Below the pieces are notes generated by a model. That model saw nothing but the letters and a program-made list of their open reading frames with translations, did no database searches and was not told the DNA's origin. The translations under genes and the position numbers were made by a program. This document shows, in pieces, positions 35,698-43,979 of a stretch of 64,000 nt of DNA (the first letter of the stretch is position 1; each line of letters opens with the position of its first letter). The stretch comes from Herpetosiphon sp042688385 (GTDB lineage Bacteria > Chloroflexota > Chloroflexia > Chloroflexales > Herpetosiphonaceae): the NCBI RefSeq assembly GCF_042688385.1, contig NZ_JBHUPY010000001.1, positions 496,001 to 560,000 on the forward strand, written 5' to 3'.

Positions 35698-36002
35698 AGC
35701 ATAGAGCGAAGAACATAGGAGAAGGTCAAAAGGCAGAAGGCAAAAGTCAAAATAGGGCTATTGGGTAATTGAAACAATAATCCAGCGAATCTGTGTCAAT
35801 CTGTGGCTAGGCAGCTTTTATTTAACGCAGAGGCGCAGAGCCACGAAATTATGAAGGATGAAGGATAAAGGATGAGGGATGAAGGATGAAACCACGAAGA
35901 ACGCGAAGTGATGGCGAGCGATGAGGTTTTAATCATCATTGACTAAAAACGCTAGTCTCTAGCCCTTCGTGTTCTTCGTGCTCTTCGTGGTTAATATGCT
36001 CG
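35698..36002. repeat. Intergenic word repeats
   Basis: No gene is seen. The stretch carries CCACGAAG, GAAGGATGAGGGATGAAGG and AACGCAGAGGCGCAGAG. The last is the reverse complement of a word at about 13510, and AATCTGTGTCAATCTGTGG mirrors words at about 13445. So this gap and the 13.1-13.7 kb gap are made from the same set of repeats. Confidence 0.6.
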
Positions 36003-37109
36003 TTATTCGGCGGCGATTTTCACCCAACCAGCGCGTTGGATGATGCTTTCATACAATGGGCGTGGCAAGGTGCAAATAATATCGCCATCTTTGGCGGGCA
36101 AGGCTTGGCGCAAATCGGTGCGGCCTGCTTTGACCTTATTTGGCCAATCTGGCTCCCACAATGCAACCCGCCCAAGCGCAACCAATTCAGCGCCATCTTG
36201 CAATGGCAATTCTGCTTGCTCAACGGTTTCGATGCCGCCAACCGCCATCAATGGTACGCGGCCAGCCAATTTTTCGATGACCAAGGGGCTGAGGCGTTGG
36301 GTTGATTGCGGATCGCGCATTGAGCCAGCAGCATAATTGCCCAACGAAATGTGCAAATAATCCAAGCGGCAATCAGCTAAACGATCAACCAACACTAGGG
36401 TATCGTCAAAGGTGATGCCTGGATTTTCAATTTCTTCAGGCGAGAAGCGATAGCCCACAATAAAGTTATCGCCGACGGCTGCGCGCACAGCCTTGGCCAA
36501 GGTGATAGGATAGCGCAAGCGGCGTTCCAAATCGCCACCCCACTCGTCGTCGCGGCGGTTTGAATGTGGTGAGAAGAATTGCTGAATTAGATAGGTGTTT
36601 GCGCCGTGGATTTCCACGCCATCAAAGCCCGCAACCGCAGCCCGTTTGGCCGCAGCAGCAAAATCAGCGATGCTCTTTTCGACTTCGGCGGCAGTCATGG
36701 CCCGTGGCTCAAGGTAGCCTTGGCGTTCGGCAGCAACTGCTGAGGCTGAACGTGGAGCTGGTTCGCGCAGTACCTTGGGGTCGGCCATGCGTCCACCATC
36801 GTGAATTTGCAAAATTGCGATTGCGCCTTCGGCTTTGATTACGCTTGCTGCTTTACGTAATGAATCGAGCTTGTCGTCGTTATCACAGCCCCATTGGTTG
36901 ACAAATGCTTGACCATCGCGATCAACATAGCAAGCGGCAGTAATAACCGTGCCAAAGCCACCAGCAGCGCGCCGTTGCAATAAAGCGACTTCACCTGGGC
37001 TAATCTGGCCTTCTGGCGTGCCAGAATAGGTGGTCATTGGGGCAAGAACGAGGCGATTGGGCAGGGTAACACCACTAACGGGTAATGTGTATGGCTCGAA
37101 CAATGACAT
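36003..37109 (-). CDS. Old Yellow Enzyme family NADH:flavin oxidoreductase
   Basis: A 368-residue FMN enzyme reducing activated alkenes. LVLAPMTTYSG binds FMN. HGANTYLIQQFFSPHSNRRDDEWGG carries the catalytic H-x-x-N pair typical of OYE and the loop typical of the family. ATG 37109 has GAGG 5 bases upstream. It is a single gene whose leader holds two nested palindromes, which suggests control by a small-molecule repressor of the TetR, MarR or ArsR type. No regulator is adjacent. Confidence 0.93.
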   Translation of the reverse strand: MSLFEPYTLPVSGVTLPNRLVLAPMTTYSGTPEGQISPGEVALLQRRAAGGFGTVITAACYVDRDGQAFVNQWGCDNDDKLDSLRKAASVIKAEGAIAILQIHDGGRMADPKVLREPAPRSASAVAAERQGYLEPRAMTAAEVEKSIADFAAAAKRAAVAGFDGVEIHGANTYLIQQFFSPHSNRRDDEWGGDLERRLRYPITLAKAVRAAVGDNFIVGYRFSPEEIENPGITFDDTLVLVDRLADCRLDYLHISLGNYAAGSMRDPQSTQRLSPLVIEKLAGRVPLMAVGGIETVEQAELPLQDGAELVALGRVALWEPDWPNKVKAGRTDLRQALPAKDGDIICTLPRPLYESIIQRAGWVKIAAE

Positions 37110-37122
37110 AAAATCCTCGTGA

Positions 37123-37168
37123 CACAATATATCGAATTACGCATATGTGCGTATCCCAATATATTGTG
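37123..37168 (-). promoter_or_regulatory. Nested palindromes before the OYE gene
   Basis: The outer arms CACAATATAT (37123-37132) and ATATATTGTG (37159-37168) are perfect. Inside them TACGCA/TGCGTA (37138-37153) is another perfect pair around TATG. The set lies 13 bases before the start codon, a typical repressor position. Confidence 0.6.
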
Positions 37169-37256
37169 CCACAAGTCGATTTTTTAAACGGGCAAGCTAG
37201 AGGAGAATTAACACAAATCTTACAGATGGGGAATTGAGCAATCTGCTTCCGGCAAC

Positions 37257-37484
37257 CTACGAGCTAGCAACGATACCTTCGATGCCAACCCAAAAGTTAT
37301 CTTTGCGGACATATGATCGTGAAACGATGCGCACGCCCTCAACATCTTCGTTAAAAATCTGAGTAGCGTTAACGAGCACGACATTTGGACGTTCGCCAAA
37401 ACGATCTTCATAAGCAAAGATGGCTTCGGCAATTTTGAACCGCAGTTCTTTCCGCGGATGATCATCAAACCAAGCTAAATACAC
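37257..37484 (-). CDS. Small conserved-looking protein following DUF6504 gene
   Basis: A 75-residue soluble protein beginning MYLAWFDDHPRKELRFKIAEAI and ending in a beta-strand-rich half. The GTG start has GGAGG 6 bases upstream and lies 12 bases after the upstream gene, so the two form an operon. I cannot name the family. Its charged helix followed by strands (NVVLVNATQ, FWVGIEGIV) suggests a small alpha/beta fold. If the LexA-like box in front of the operon is real, it belongs to the DNA-damage response. Confidence 0.65.
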   Translation of the reverse strand: MYLAWFDDHPRKELRFKIAEAIFAYEDRFGERPNVVLVNATQIFNEDVEGVRIVSRSYVRKDNFWVGIEGIVASS

Positions 37485-37496
37485 GGTCGGCCTCCT

Positions 37497-37724
37497 CTAG
37501 CGTTCAACGCACCACGCATTTAAGCGCACATCTTGAAAAATGTTGTAAACCTGATTGTTGGTGCAGCGCACCCGAAAATAGTGGCGTGGCGGGCGTGCCC
37601 AACGGGCCTCTCTGCTCCACACGCGTTCAATTCTCGCGACCTGATGGCTGATTCCACGCCATAAAAAGGCCATCGGCAAATAATTATGGCGTTTGTGAGT
37701 TAATTGAATAGGCTCAATCTGCAT
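37497..37724 (-). CDS. DUF6504-like protein
   Basis: A 75-residue protein. FLWRGISHQVARIERVW with WARPPRHYFRVRC and YNIFQDVRLNAW matches the W-rG...V..v..rW / YRV / Y-l-y-d pattern I associate with DUF6504. From memory, that family is often found beside translesion polymerase genes. I chose ATG 37724, with AAGGG 8 bases upstream; the frame is open much further but without a ribosome site. It is the first gene of a two-gene operon whose promoter overlaps a LexA-like box. Confidence 0.65.
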   Translation of the reverse strand: MQIEPIQLTHKRHNYLPMAFLWRGISHQVARIERVWSREARWARPPRHYFRVRCTNNQVYNIFQDVRLNAWCVER

Positions 37725-37871
37725 CTCGGTTACCCTTCGTGTTGTACTCAATTCGTGACAATGCTCCAAGCATCGCGGCTGGTAAAAAGCCTTGCATAGG
37801 GCTTGAAAAGCCCGCAAACGAGGGTGCGCACCGTGGATTACAAGCAGCAGCTTGGAGAATCTGTGTTTTTG

Positions 37872-37900
37872 AGTATACACGAACACATGTGCTATGTCAA
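37872..37900 (-). promoter_or_regulatory. Consensus promoter with LexA-like box in its spacer
   Basis: On the minus strand TTGACA, exactly 17 bases, TATACT. The spacer contains AGCACATGTGTTCG (37880-37893), 11 of 14 bases identical to CGAACATATGTTCG, the Gram-positive-type SOS box. A bound LexA would block this promoter. The leader to the DUF6504 start is about 140 bases. Confidence 0.62.
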
Positions 37901-38020
37901 TTAAATTGAGCCTAAACCTCCAATTATTGGTCATGCCTAGATTGATCTAGGATTAAGCATTCAAAAATCAATCCATGCCAGTTTCATTGCTCTATGATTG
38001 AGTACCAGCAATTATCCTTT

Positions 38021-38087
38021 AGGGGGTGCAGGGGGATGAAAACCCCCTGCGTTTCCCGCCTTGAGGCGGGACGGAAGGGTGGTGATC
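38021..38087. repeat. 66-base double-hairpin repeat, copy 2
   Basis: Nearly identical to 13269-13334. It has a GGGGG/CCCCC arm pair, then the perfect hairpin CCCGCCTTGAGGCGGG, then GACGGAAGGGTGGTGATC. Both copies are in intergenic DNA on the same strand. No gene is seen from 37901 to 38107. Confidence 0.75.
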
Positions 38088-38107
38088 ATGAGAAATTTCT
38101 TGCATCT

Positions 38108-38461
38108 TCAGATCTGAATTCGTGGAACCAGATCCCAATCAATACGGCCTTGACCAGTGTGCAAATCGGCAGGAATGAGCTTGGCGCAGGCCTGAATATA
38201 CTCGCGAATCCGCCCGATATCAAGGTTGTATTGATTGGTTTCAAACGGAGCCAGCATTTCGTGGGCGCTGGCAAGCAGTTGGCGTGGGCTATCGACAATG
38301 CCCAAGCGCAGTTGGTTGAGCGCAACCGATAAGCGAATCAGGCCGCGATAGAGATCGCTACGGTCGGGAAACCACAATTCTTCCAATTGCAGCACGCCAT
38401 CAACAAAGCGCTCTTCGTTGAAGGCTGTGATAAACCCTTGCCAATGCTCTTGCTCATTCAT
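38108..38461 (-). CDS. DUF309-family protein
   Basis: A 117-residue helical protein. FNEERFVDGVLQLEELWFPDRSDLYRGLIRLSVALNQL follows the F.....E..LE..W.....YQGLI.LAVAL pattern of DUF309. Its ATG (38461) overlaps the stop of the preceding zinc-ribbon gene by 8 bases. Third of three overlapping genes on this strand. Function unknown. Confidence 0.78.
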   Translation of the reverse strand: MNEQEHWQGFITAFNEERFVDGVLQLEELWFPDRSDLYRGLIRLSVALNQLRLGIVDSPRQLLASAHEMLAPFETNQYNLDIGRIREYIQACAKLIPADLHTGQGRIDWDLVPRIQI

Positions 38462-38750
38462 CGTCAACCACCTCAATCACAATCCCGCCGAAGCGTGCTT
38501 CCTTGGCCCGACAGCGTTGGCCGTTAATCCAACACTGGTCGGATGGATATGCCGTTTGACCAGCGCGATAGCTGCCAGCGCAACCAGTGCCAAGCACGCC
38601 AGTATTGAAAAACTGAACTCCACGGCCATGCTCGTCAGTTGCCAATGCCACGCAATCGGCGCAAACATAGCGCGGATAACGTGGCATTGACTGCACAGCT
38701 TTGCGGCAAATCGGACAAATTTGCTGATTAGCGAGCGTACTGTTGTTCAT
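38454..38750 (-). CDS. Zinc-ribbon protein of unknown function
   Basis: A 98-residue protein with CPICRK and CADC knuckles near the N-terminus, and further Cys (GTGCAGS, DQCWINGQRCRAKE) in the C-terminal half. The gene start lies 23 bases inside the end of the upstream membrane protein gene and its end overlaps the DUF309 gene, so all three are coupled. The upstream protein also has zinc ribbons, so they may work together. No catalytic motif. Confidence 0.68.
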   Translation of the reverse strand: MNNSTLANQQICPICRKAVQSMPRYPRYVCADCVALATDEHGRGVQFFNTGVLGTGCAGSYRAGQTAYPSDQCWINGQRCRAKEARFGGIVIEVVDDE

Positions 38751-39222
38751 ATTCTGCTTGACGTAATGGCTGGCTGTTGATCCGCGTGTTGGCAGGAGCT
38801 GCACAGTATGGGCAAACCTGCCAGGTCAAATCGATGACCCGTTCGCAGTTGCCACAATTGCGGCGCAAATGGGTTTGGCAGTGGGGGCACAACACAAAAT
38901 CGGCCTGAATGCTACGTTGGCAATTCGGGCAGACATGCTCATCCTCAATATCGCGGCGCATAAAGGTTTCTTCCAATTCGCGCTCGTATTTTTGAGTGAG
39001 AGTTTCGCGCGGGCGCACCAACATATATAACAGCAACCCTGCAAATGGCAAAAAGAAGGCCATTGAGGTTGAAAGCACTTGCACCAAAATATCGTTGGAG
39101 CGGCTACTAATATCGCGGTATGTCCATACCAGCGAAGCAACCCAGAGGAGCACCAAATAGCCCCCAACAATCATGCCGACAATCGGCAAGATGCTTTTAA
39201 GTTCTGCAATAATTTCTGTCAT
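38728..39222 (-). CDS. Membrane protein with double zinc ribbon
   Basis: A 164-residue protein with two transmembrane helices (about 12-35 and 53-72), a charged stretch, then two zinc ribbons with CPNC, CPHC, CGNC and CPYC knuckles. The cytosolic ribbons may recruit a protein or RNA to the membrane. ATG 39222 has AGGAAC close upstream; the open frame extends 11 codons further without a better start. First of three overlapping genes. Confidence 0.72.
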   Translation of the reverse strand: MTEIIAELKSILPIVGMIVGGYLVLLWVASLVWTYRDISSRSNDILVQVLSTSMAFFLPFAGLLLYMLVRPRETLTQKYERELEETFMRRDIEDEHVCPNCQRSIQADFVLCPHCQTHLRRNCGNCERVIDLTWQVCPYCAAPANTRINSQPLRQAEYEQQYAR

Positions 39223-39383
39223 GTTCCTATGCTTTCCTGAAGAATGCCCCAGCATTGCGAGGCGACTGCATGGGTTTAGAATACTGGCACGTTGCCACGA
39301 TTGGGCTATTGTACCATATCAAACCACAGCCCAAGCGCATCTCAGCCTGATAGCCGACTGAGATGCAGCTTATAGAATGAGGC

Positions 39384-40094
39384 TTAGCTCAAGGTTTGGA
39401 TTTTGCTGAGATAGGGCTGAACAGCCGCCAGCAGTTGGGCAGTGAGGCTCTCACGTTCAATGTCTGCATCAAAGACCTGCCAACGTTGCGGATCGGCGGC
39501 GATCATTTCAAGGTAGCCGTTGCGCACGCGTTCGTGGTAGGCGATTTCGCGGGCATCGAGTCGATTCCAATGCTCGCTTTGGCTTGGGGTTGGTTGCGGC
39601 AAATGTGGCAATGGCAAGGCCAATTGACTCGATTCGCGGAAATCATCGCGCTGTTTGCGTTTGCGCTGCAAGCCTTGCTCAACTGGCAAATCGAGGAAAA
39701 AGGTCACATCGGGCTGCAAGCCGCCAGTCGCAAAACGGGTGATTTCGCGCAGCTCAGTCAGATTGCGGCCCAAGCCATAGCCTTGATGGGCAAAGGTCGA
39801 ATCGGCATAGCGATCGCACAAAACGATGCCGCCCAGCTTCAGATAGGGCAAGATCACCTCGCCAACTAACTGAGCACGAGCGGCAGCAAACAAAAGGGTT
39901 TCGGTTGTCGGCTCCATCGCCGTCCATTGACCATCGAGCACAAGCCGCCGTACAGCATCGCTAATCGGCGTTCCGCCTGGCTCGCGAGTTAAGATGACTG
40001 GATAGCCAGCCTGTTGCAGATAATCCTTGAGGTAGCGGGCTTGGGTGCTTTTCCCGCTACCTTCCGGGCCTTCAAAGGTAATGAACAAGCTCAT
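39384..40094 (-). CDS. tmk: Thymidylate kinase
   Basis: Phosphorylates dTMP to dTDP, an essential step of DNA precursor synthesis. The P-loop is FEGPEGSGKST, the DR-Y motif DRYADSTFAHQGYG, and TREPGGTP the substrate loop. At 236 residues it is about 25 longer than usual; the extra stretch LPLPHLPQPTPSQSEHW sits in the lid region. ATG 40094 has AGGGGA upstream. Single gene, 42 bases after the end of the R3H gene on the same strand, so perhaps co-transcribed. Confidence 0.93.
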   Translation of the reverse strand: MSLFITFEGPEGSGKSTQARYLKDYLQQAGYPVILTREPGGTPISDAVRRLVLDGQWTAMEPTTETLLFAAARAQLVGEVILPYLKLGGIVLCDRYADSTFAHQGYGLGRNLTELREITRFATGGLQPDVTFFLDLPVEQGLQRKRKQRDDFRESSQLALPLPHLPQPTPSQSEHWNRLDAREIAYHERVRNGYLEMIAADPQRWQVFDADIERESLTAQLLAAVQPYLSKIQTLS

Positions 40095-40136
40095 GGTTCC
40101 CCTACAGTCCAACAGCGTTGAGGCCACGATGCCGAT

Positions 40137-41837
40137 TTAGCGGAAGATCCGAATCCGGCGACGTGGTTCTTTGCCAGTACTTTCTGATTGTAGATTGTAC
40201 CGCTCAACAATCTGATGTTGCAACCTGCGTACATACGAGCTTTGTGGGCTCAGTTCGATACTTTCGGTTGAGCCATCCATAACTTGGCTAATTGCCTCTT
40301 CGACCTCTTCCATGGCCTCGCTCAACGGGTCGCTGGGCGTGACGCTAATTTCGAAGGCCGAGCCAAGGCATTCTTCCATTTGAGTTTGGGTGTTCGAGCG
40401 CAACACATACACCGGAATGCCGCGTTCTTCGGCATCGCGCAGGCGGGTTGGGTGCTGGCGATAGTAATTCTTCAAGGTAATCACCATCGTCGCTTGATCC
40501 ATTTCGCGCACCAAACTGGCGGTAATGCCCAACCGATCGAGGGCTTTTTCCAAGCGATTGCGGCTTACACCAAAAGCAAAGATACGCGCTGGGGCGTTTT
40601 TGCCTGGCTTTTTGACCACGACGCTTGGTTCTTCGGTTTTTAAGTTTGCGCTCGGGCTAGCCATGGTCATCGCATAGCGTTCGCGTTCTTCGCGTTGGGC
40701 TTCGCGCCGTTCGCTTTTGCGCCGCCAATCGCGTTCGCCATGGTCACGGTCGCGTTCACGCTCGCGGCTACGATAGCCACCACGCCGCGTAAGCATTGTG
40801 CTGGCTTCGCTATCAGCCCGTTCTGGCCGACCTTCGTGAACCTCGACATGGCCTTGCTCGTCTTTGGTGCGTTGTTCGGCGCTTGGCTCGTTGCCCTGCA
40901 AAATCGAATCGACAGCTGAAGCGACTTCTTGATAAATCGTCACGTCGTCCCAGCTTTGAATTTCGACCAACACATCGAAGGTTGGCGGAGCTTTGCGTTC
41001 GAGCACGGTTTTTTGCGTGCCACGCCGTCGCGCTTCTTCATCGCCCAAGGTCACTGCCTGAATCCCGCCGATCAAATCGGAGAGCGTTGGGTTGAGCATC
41101 AGGTTTTCCAAGGTGTTACCGTGGGCCGTCCCAACCAATTGTACCCCGCGTTCGGCGATGGTACGGGCAGCTTGAGCTTCCAATTCCGTGCCGATTTCAT
41201 CGATCACAATTACTTGCGGCATATGATTTTCGACTGCTTCGATCATCACATTGTGTTGCTCGGCTGGTCGAGCTACTTGCATGCGGCGGGCGCGGCCAAT
41301 CCCAGGGTGGGGAATATCGCCATCGCCAGCGATTTCATTCGAGGTATCGACGATCACCACCCGTTTGAGGAAGTCGTCGGCCAAAACCCGAGCAACTTCG
41401 CGCAGCATGGTGGTTTTCCCAGTGCCTGGCTTGCCAAGAATCAGGATCGATTTGCCAGCCTCGACTAAATCGCGCACAATTTCGATTGTGCCATAAACGG
41501 CACGGCCAACCCGACAGGTCAGGCCAATCACCACTCCCGAGCGATTGCGAATCGCTGAAATGCGGTGCAGCGTGCGCTGAATCCCAGCGCGATTATCTTC
41601 GCCAAACTGGCCAATGCGTTCAGTCACATAATCGAGATCTTCGCGTCCGACCTCAGTTTCGCTGAGGAAACTTGATTGGTCGTGGCGAAAACGCGCTTCT
41701 GGCAAGCGCCCCAAATCCATGACAATTTCTATAACTTGATCTTTCTGTTCGTGAGTTGCCAACGGCTCAGCCAAACGTGGCGGCAAGGTTGACAGCAACA
41801 GATCGATATTATGGGTAATTTCGCGACGATCTAACAT
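40137..41837 (-). CDS. Ycf45/SpoIIIAA-like ATPase with C-terminal R3H domain
   Basis: A 566-residue protein of the family found in cyanobacteria and plastids (Ycf45) and Chloroflexota. The AAA-type ATPase (about 60-300) has GKPGTGKTTM and the Walker B VIVIDEIGTE. A charged Arg/Glu-rich linker follows (RSRERERDRD region), then a region with FAFGVSRNRLEKAL, and finally an R3H-like end (RRLQHQIVERYNL with EPRRRIRIF) for single-stranded nucleic acid. ATG 41837 has GAAGGA 11 bases upstream; ATG 41849 lies directly on that site and is less likely. It follows a GNAT-like gene. Confidence 0.88.
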   Translation of the reverse strand: MLDRREITHNIDLLLSTLPPRLAEPLATHEQKDQVIEIVMDLGRLPEARFRHDQSSFLSETEVGREDLDYVTERIGQFGEDNRAGIQRTLHRISAIRNRSGVVIGLTCRVGRAVYGTIEIVRDLVEAGKSILILGKPGTGKTTMLREVARVLADDFLKRVVIVDTSNEIAGDGDIPHPGIGRARRMQVARPAEQHNVMIEAVENHMPQVIVIDEIGTELEAQAARTIAERGVQLVGTAHGNTLENLMLNPTLSDLIGGIQAVTLGDEEARRRGTQKTVLERKAPPTFDVLVEIQSWDDVTIYQEVASAVDSILQGNEPSAEQRTKDEQGHVEVHEGRPERADSEASTMLTRRGGYRSRERERDRDHGERDWRRKSERREAQREERERYAMTMASPSANLKTEEPSVVVKKPGKNAPARIFAFGVSRNRLEKALDRLGITASLVREMDQATMVITLKNYYRQHPTRLRDAEERGIPVYVLRSNTQTQMEECLGSAFEISVTPSDPLSEAMEEVEEAISQVMDGSTESIELSPQSSYVRRLQHQIVERYNLQSESTGKEPRRRIRIFR

Positions 41838-41856
41838 GTTTAGTTGCATCCTTCTC

Positions 41857-41878
41857 AAACACACGCCGGAGTGTGTTT
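41857..41878 (-). promoter_or_regulatory. Hairpin between the GNAT-like and R3H genes
   Basis: AAACACAC and GTGTGTTT pair perfectly around GCCGGA. In the transcript the stem begins within the stop codon of the upstream gene and ends a few bases before the R3H ribosome site, so ribosomes finishing the first gene would open it. Possible translational coupling. Confidence 0.5.
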
Positions 41879-42884
41879 AGATAGACGGTTCGGAGCGAAC
41901 CGAAGATGACAGCGACGGCTTAACGACGCTTTCTCTCGTTCCTTCCAGCACAGGCCGCAACAACGGGTTGCGTAATGGCACTGTCAGTTCCTTGACCGTA
42001 AGGCGTTGATCTCCAATATGTTCAAAGCCGATCTCCTCTAAGTTGTGATGCAACTCGCCATGATATTCTGGCAGCAGGAGATAGACGACACCTTGATGAG
42101 CATTGGCCAATTGGCTCATTCCAAATCGAATAACCGACGAGGCTAAGCGTTGCTCAGCAGGATCGATTAGAAGGCTCATGACTGCGGCGTGTGGGCCAAG
42201 CCACACATGCAACGCCGCTCGTAAAATATCATCTCGGCCATCGCGCCCAAGCACCCATGAGCGCTGACGAACTCCATGACGCGCAACGACCGGCAGTTGC
42301 CATGATCGCGACGTTCGTCCTTCATATCGTACAACAGTCGCAGGGGTGATCGCCTCATACAATCGTTGGATTGCATGCGGGTCGCGGCGCTGTTGTGGGC
42401 GTAAAACGATGATTGAACTGCCTTCGGCAACATCGGGCGTTAACGTGCGCCAAACCTGCCGCGTAGCATAACTTTGAAAGCCAAGTTGGCGAAAAACTTC
42501 CAAATAGGGTGAATTCGAAGCCAAGGGCGCAAAAACGCGCTCAATATTGCGCGAACCCATGCGCACCACAAAGGCTTCGAGCAAACGATACCAAACATCG
42601 GGGTCGGTTGGCTGGCGCATGCCGCGCCGAAAAGGTTGCGATGCCAGATACACCAAATCTGCATCAGCACTATTTAATCGATACCAACCTTGCACATAGC
42701 CGCGTAGCCCACGCTCGTGATAGACCAGCGTATGGCGGTCTTGGGCGAATGGCAGCAAACAGCGCAGTGCAAAGCTCATCGGACGATGACTGCCCGCCAA
42801 TACTTGCTCACTGCCCAATAACATATAGGTGTACGGCGCGCGCCGTAACTCAAGACTATCGACTAATCGAACAGGTCGAATCAA
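41877..42884 (-). CDS. GNAT-like acetyltransferase-fold protein, two domains
   Basis: A 335-residue protein. Two halves look like GNAT folds. The first has LVYHERGLRGYVQGWYRL and the later GFQSY; the second has HVWLGPHAAVMSLLIDPAEQRLASSVIRFGMSQL and EIGFEHIGDQRL. No clean acetyl-CoA loop (Q/R-x-x-G-x-G/A) is visible, so activity is doubtful. The start is TTG 42884, preceded by GGAGA at 7 bases; a nearby ATG in another frame stops after five codons. It precedes the R3H ATPase in one transcript. Confidence 0.65.
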   Translation of the reverse strand: MIRPVRLVDSLELRRAPYTYMLLGSEQVLAGSHRPMSFALRCLLPFAQDRHTLVYHERGLRGYVQGWYRLNSADADLVYLASQPFRRGMRQPTDPDVWYRLLEAFVVRMGSRNIERVFAPLASNSPYLEVFRQLGFQSYATRQVWRTLTPDVAEGSSIIVLRPQQRRDPHAIQRLYEAITPATVVRYEGRTSRSWQLPVVARHGVRQRSWVLGRDGRDDILRAALHVWLGPHAAVMSLLIDPAEQRLASSVIRFGMSQLANAHQGVVYLLLPEYHGELHHNLEEIGFEHIGDQRLTVKELTVPLRNPLLRPVLEGTRESVVKPSLSSSVRSEPSI

Positions 42885-43411
42885 GCCAGATTCTCCATCG
42901 CATAAGCTGCATTGCCCGATTCCGCTGTGCTACTTTGTACCTATCTATCATCGCACAAATTGGGCCAGAAAAAAACTAGCAGAGTATTAATAAGTATGAA
43001 GGATGAGGGATGAAGGATGAATTCAAAAGGCAAAAATCAGAAATCAGAAATCAGAAGGATGAGGGATGAAGGATGAGGGATGAATTCAAACGTCAAAAAC
43101 CAGAAGGTAAAAGGCAGAAATCAAAACCCGATAGCTCATAGCTGTACTGGTACATTGGATTGGCAATCCCATGCCCTCACCCCCAGCCCCTCGCCCACTG
43201 AACGCGGGCGAGGGGAGCCGATCGTTTTTACCAAGGAATTGGGGCAGACCCACGTGGTGAAAGCCCCTCGCCCGCGCCGTGGGAGAGGGGTTGGGGTGAG
43301 GGGATCAGGCGGTGGTTAACCTGATGTATCAGTACACATAGCCAATAGCCTTACTGCGTGTCCTTCGTGGTTAACTCTATTTTCTGAACCCTAGCTCCTG
43401 ACCCCTGACCC
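42885..43411. repeat. Intergenic repeats with complete MITE-like element, copy 3
   Basis: No gene is seen. From about 42995 to 43135 runs a low-complexity stretch of GATGAGGGATGAAGGATGA and AAAGGCAGAAATCA words. At 43143-43336 lies a complete element, in inverse orientation to the copy at 30984. It starts TGTACTGGTACAT and ends in ATGTATCAGTACA, 12 of 13 bases inverted, with the C-rich and G-rich arms inside. The last 70 bases hold nothing recognisable. Confidence 0.72.
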
Positions 43412-43975
43412 CTAATGCTCTCTGTTTTCCGCTTGTTGTTGCTTGAGCATTGCATTGCGGCGCATGGTCAGCGTCCAAATTGCGCCAACCATCAAAAATG
43501 GCGCTAAACAGATCATGGTCGTGATCCACGGCGGAAATGGTGGCGTAACCAGCACTTTAAATTGATGCTTGCCCGTTTGATTGCCCGCCGTTACGCTTAC
43601 ATCGAGCGTCCAATAGCCTTCTTGATCAAACTCGATTTTTTGTTCGATGCTGGCTTTGTGGCTCGTGCTCTGGCCGCTGGCGCTTGAGTTGCTTGGCCCA
43701 GTACTATTGGCATCAGCCACTGCTTGAATTGCGATCGTCACTTCGCCATCAGCCATGCTGCTTGGCAATTCTATATCGCTGAAAAATGTGCCAGTTCCAA
43801 CATCGGGGTCGGCCTTCATCGAAAGCGTAAACTCGCCTAGTTTTTGGTCGTAGAGCACAGTGTATGGTTCGCCAAAGTGGGCCGCTGCTGGCTGCATCGG
43901 CACAAGGCTTACAAGAATTAGGCTGGCCACAAACATTCCCCGCAGGAGAATGAGCCAGCGTTGGATGGTTTGCAT
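43412..43975 (-). CDS. Exported Ig-like domain protein with C-terminal membrane anchor
   Basis: A 187-residue protein. The signal peptide (about 1-32) ends PAAAH. A beta-sandwich (33-140) with a Ser/Asn-rich loop follows, then VLVTPPFPPW and one TM helix (about 148-170) with a basic cytosolic tail. Such FixH/YtkA-like periplasmic sandwiches go with copper handling and oxidase maturation. It lies 4 bases after the 4Fe-4S gene, with AAGGA at 7 bases. Last of four genes on this strand. Confidence 0.7.
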   Translation of the reverse strand: MQTIQRWLILLRGMFVASLILVSLVPMQPAAAHFGEPYTVLYDQKLGEFTLSMKADPDVGTGTFFSDIELPSSMADGEVTIAIQAVADANSTGPSNSSASGQSTSHKASIEQKIEFDQEGYWTLDVSVTAGNQTGKHQFKVLVTPPFPPWITTMICLAPFLMVGAIWTLTMRRNAMLKQQQAENREH

Positions 43976-43979
43976 TTAA

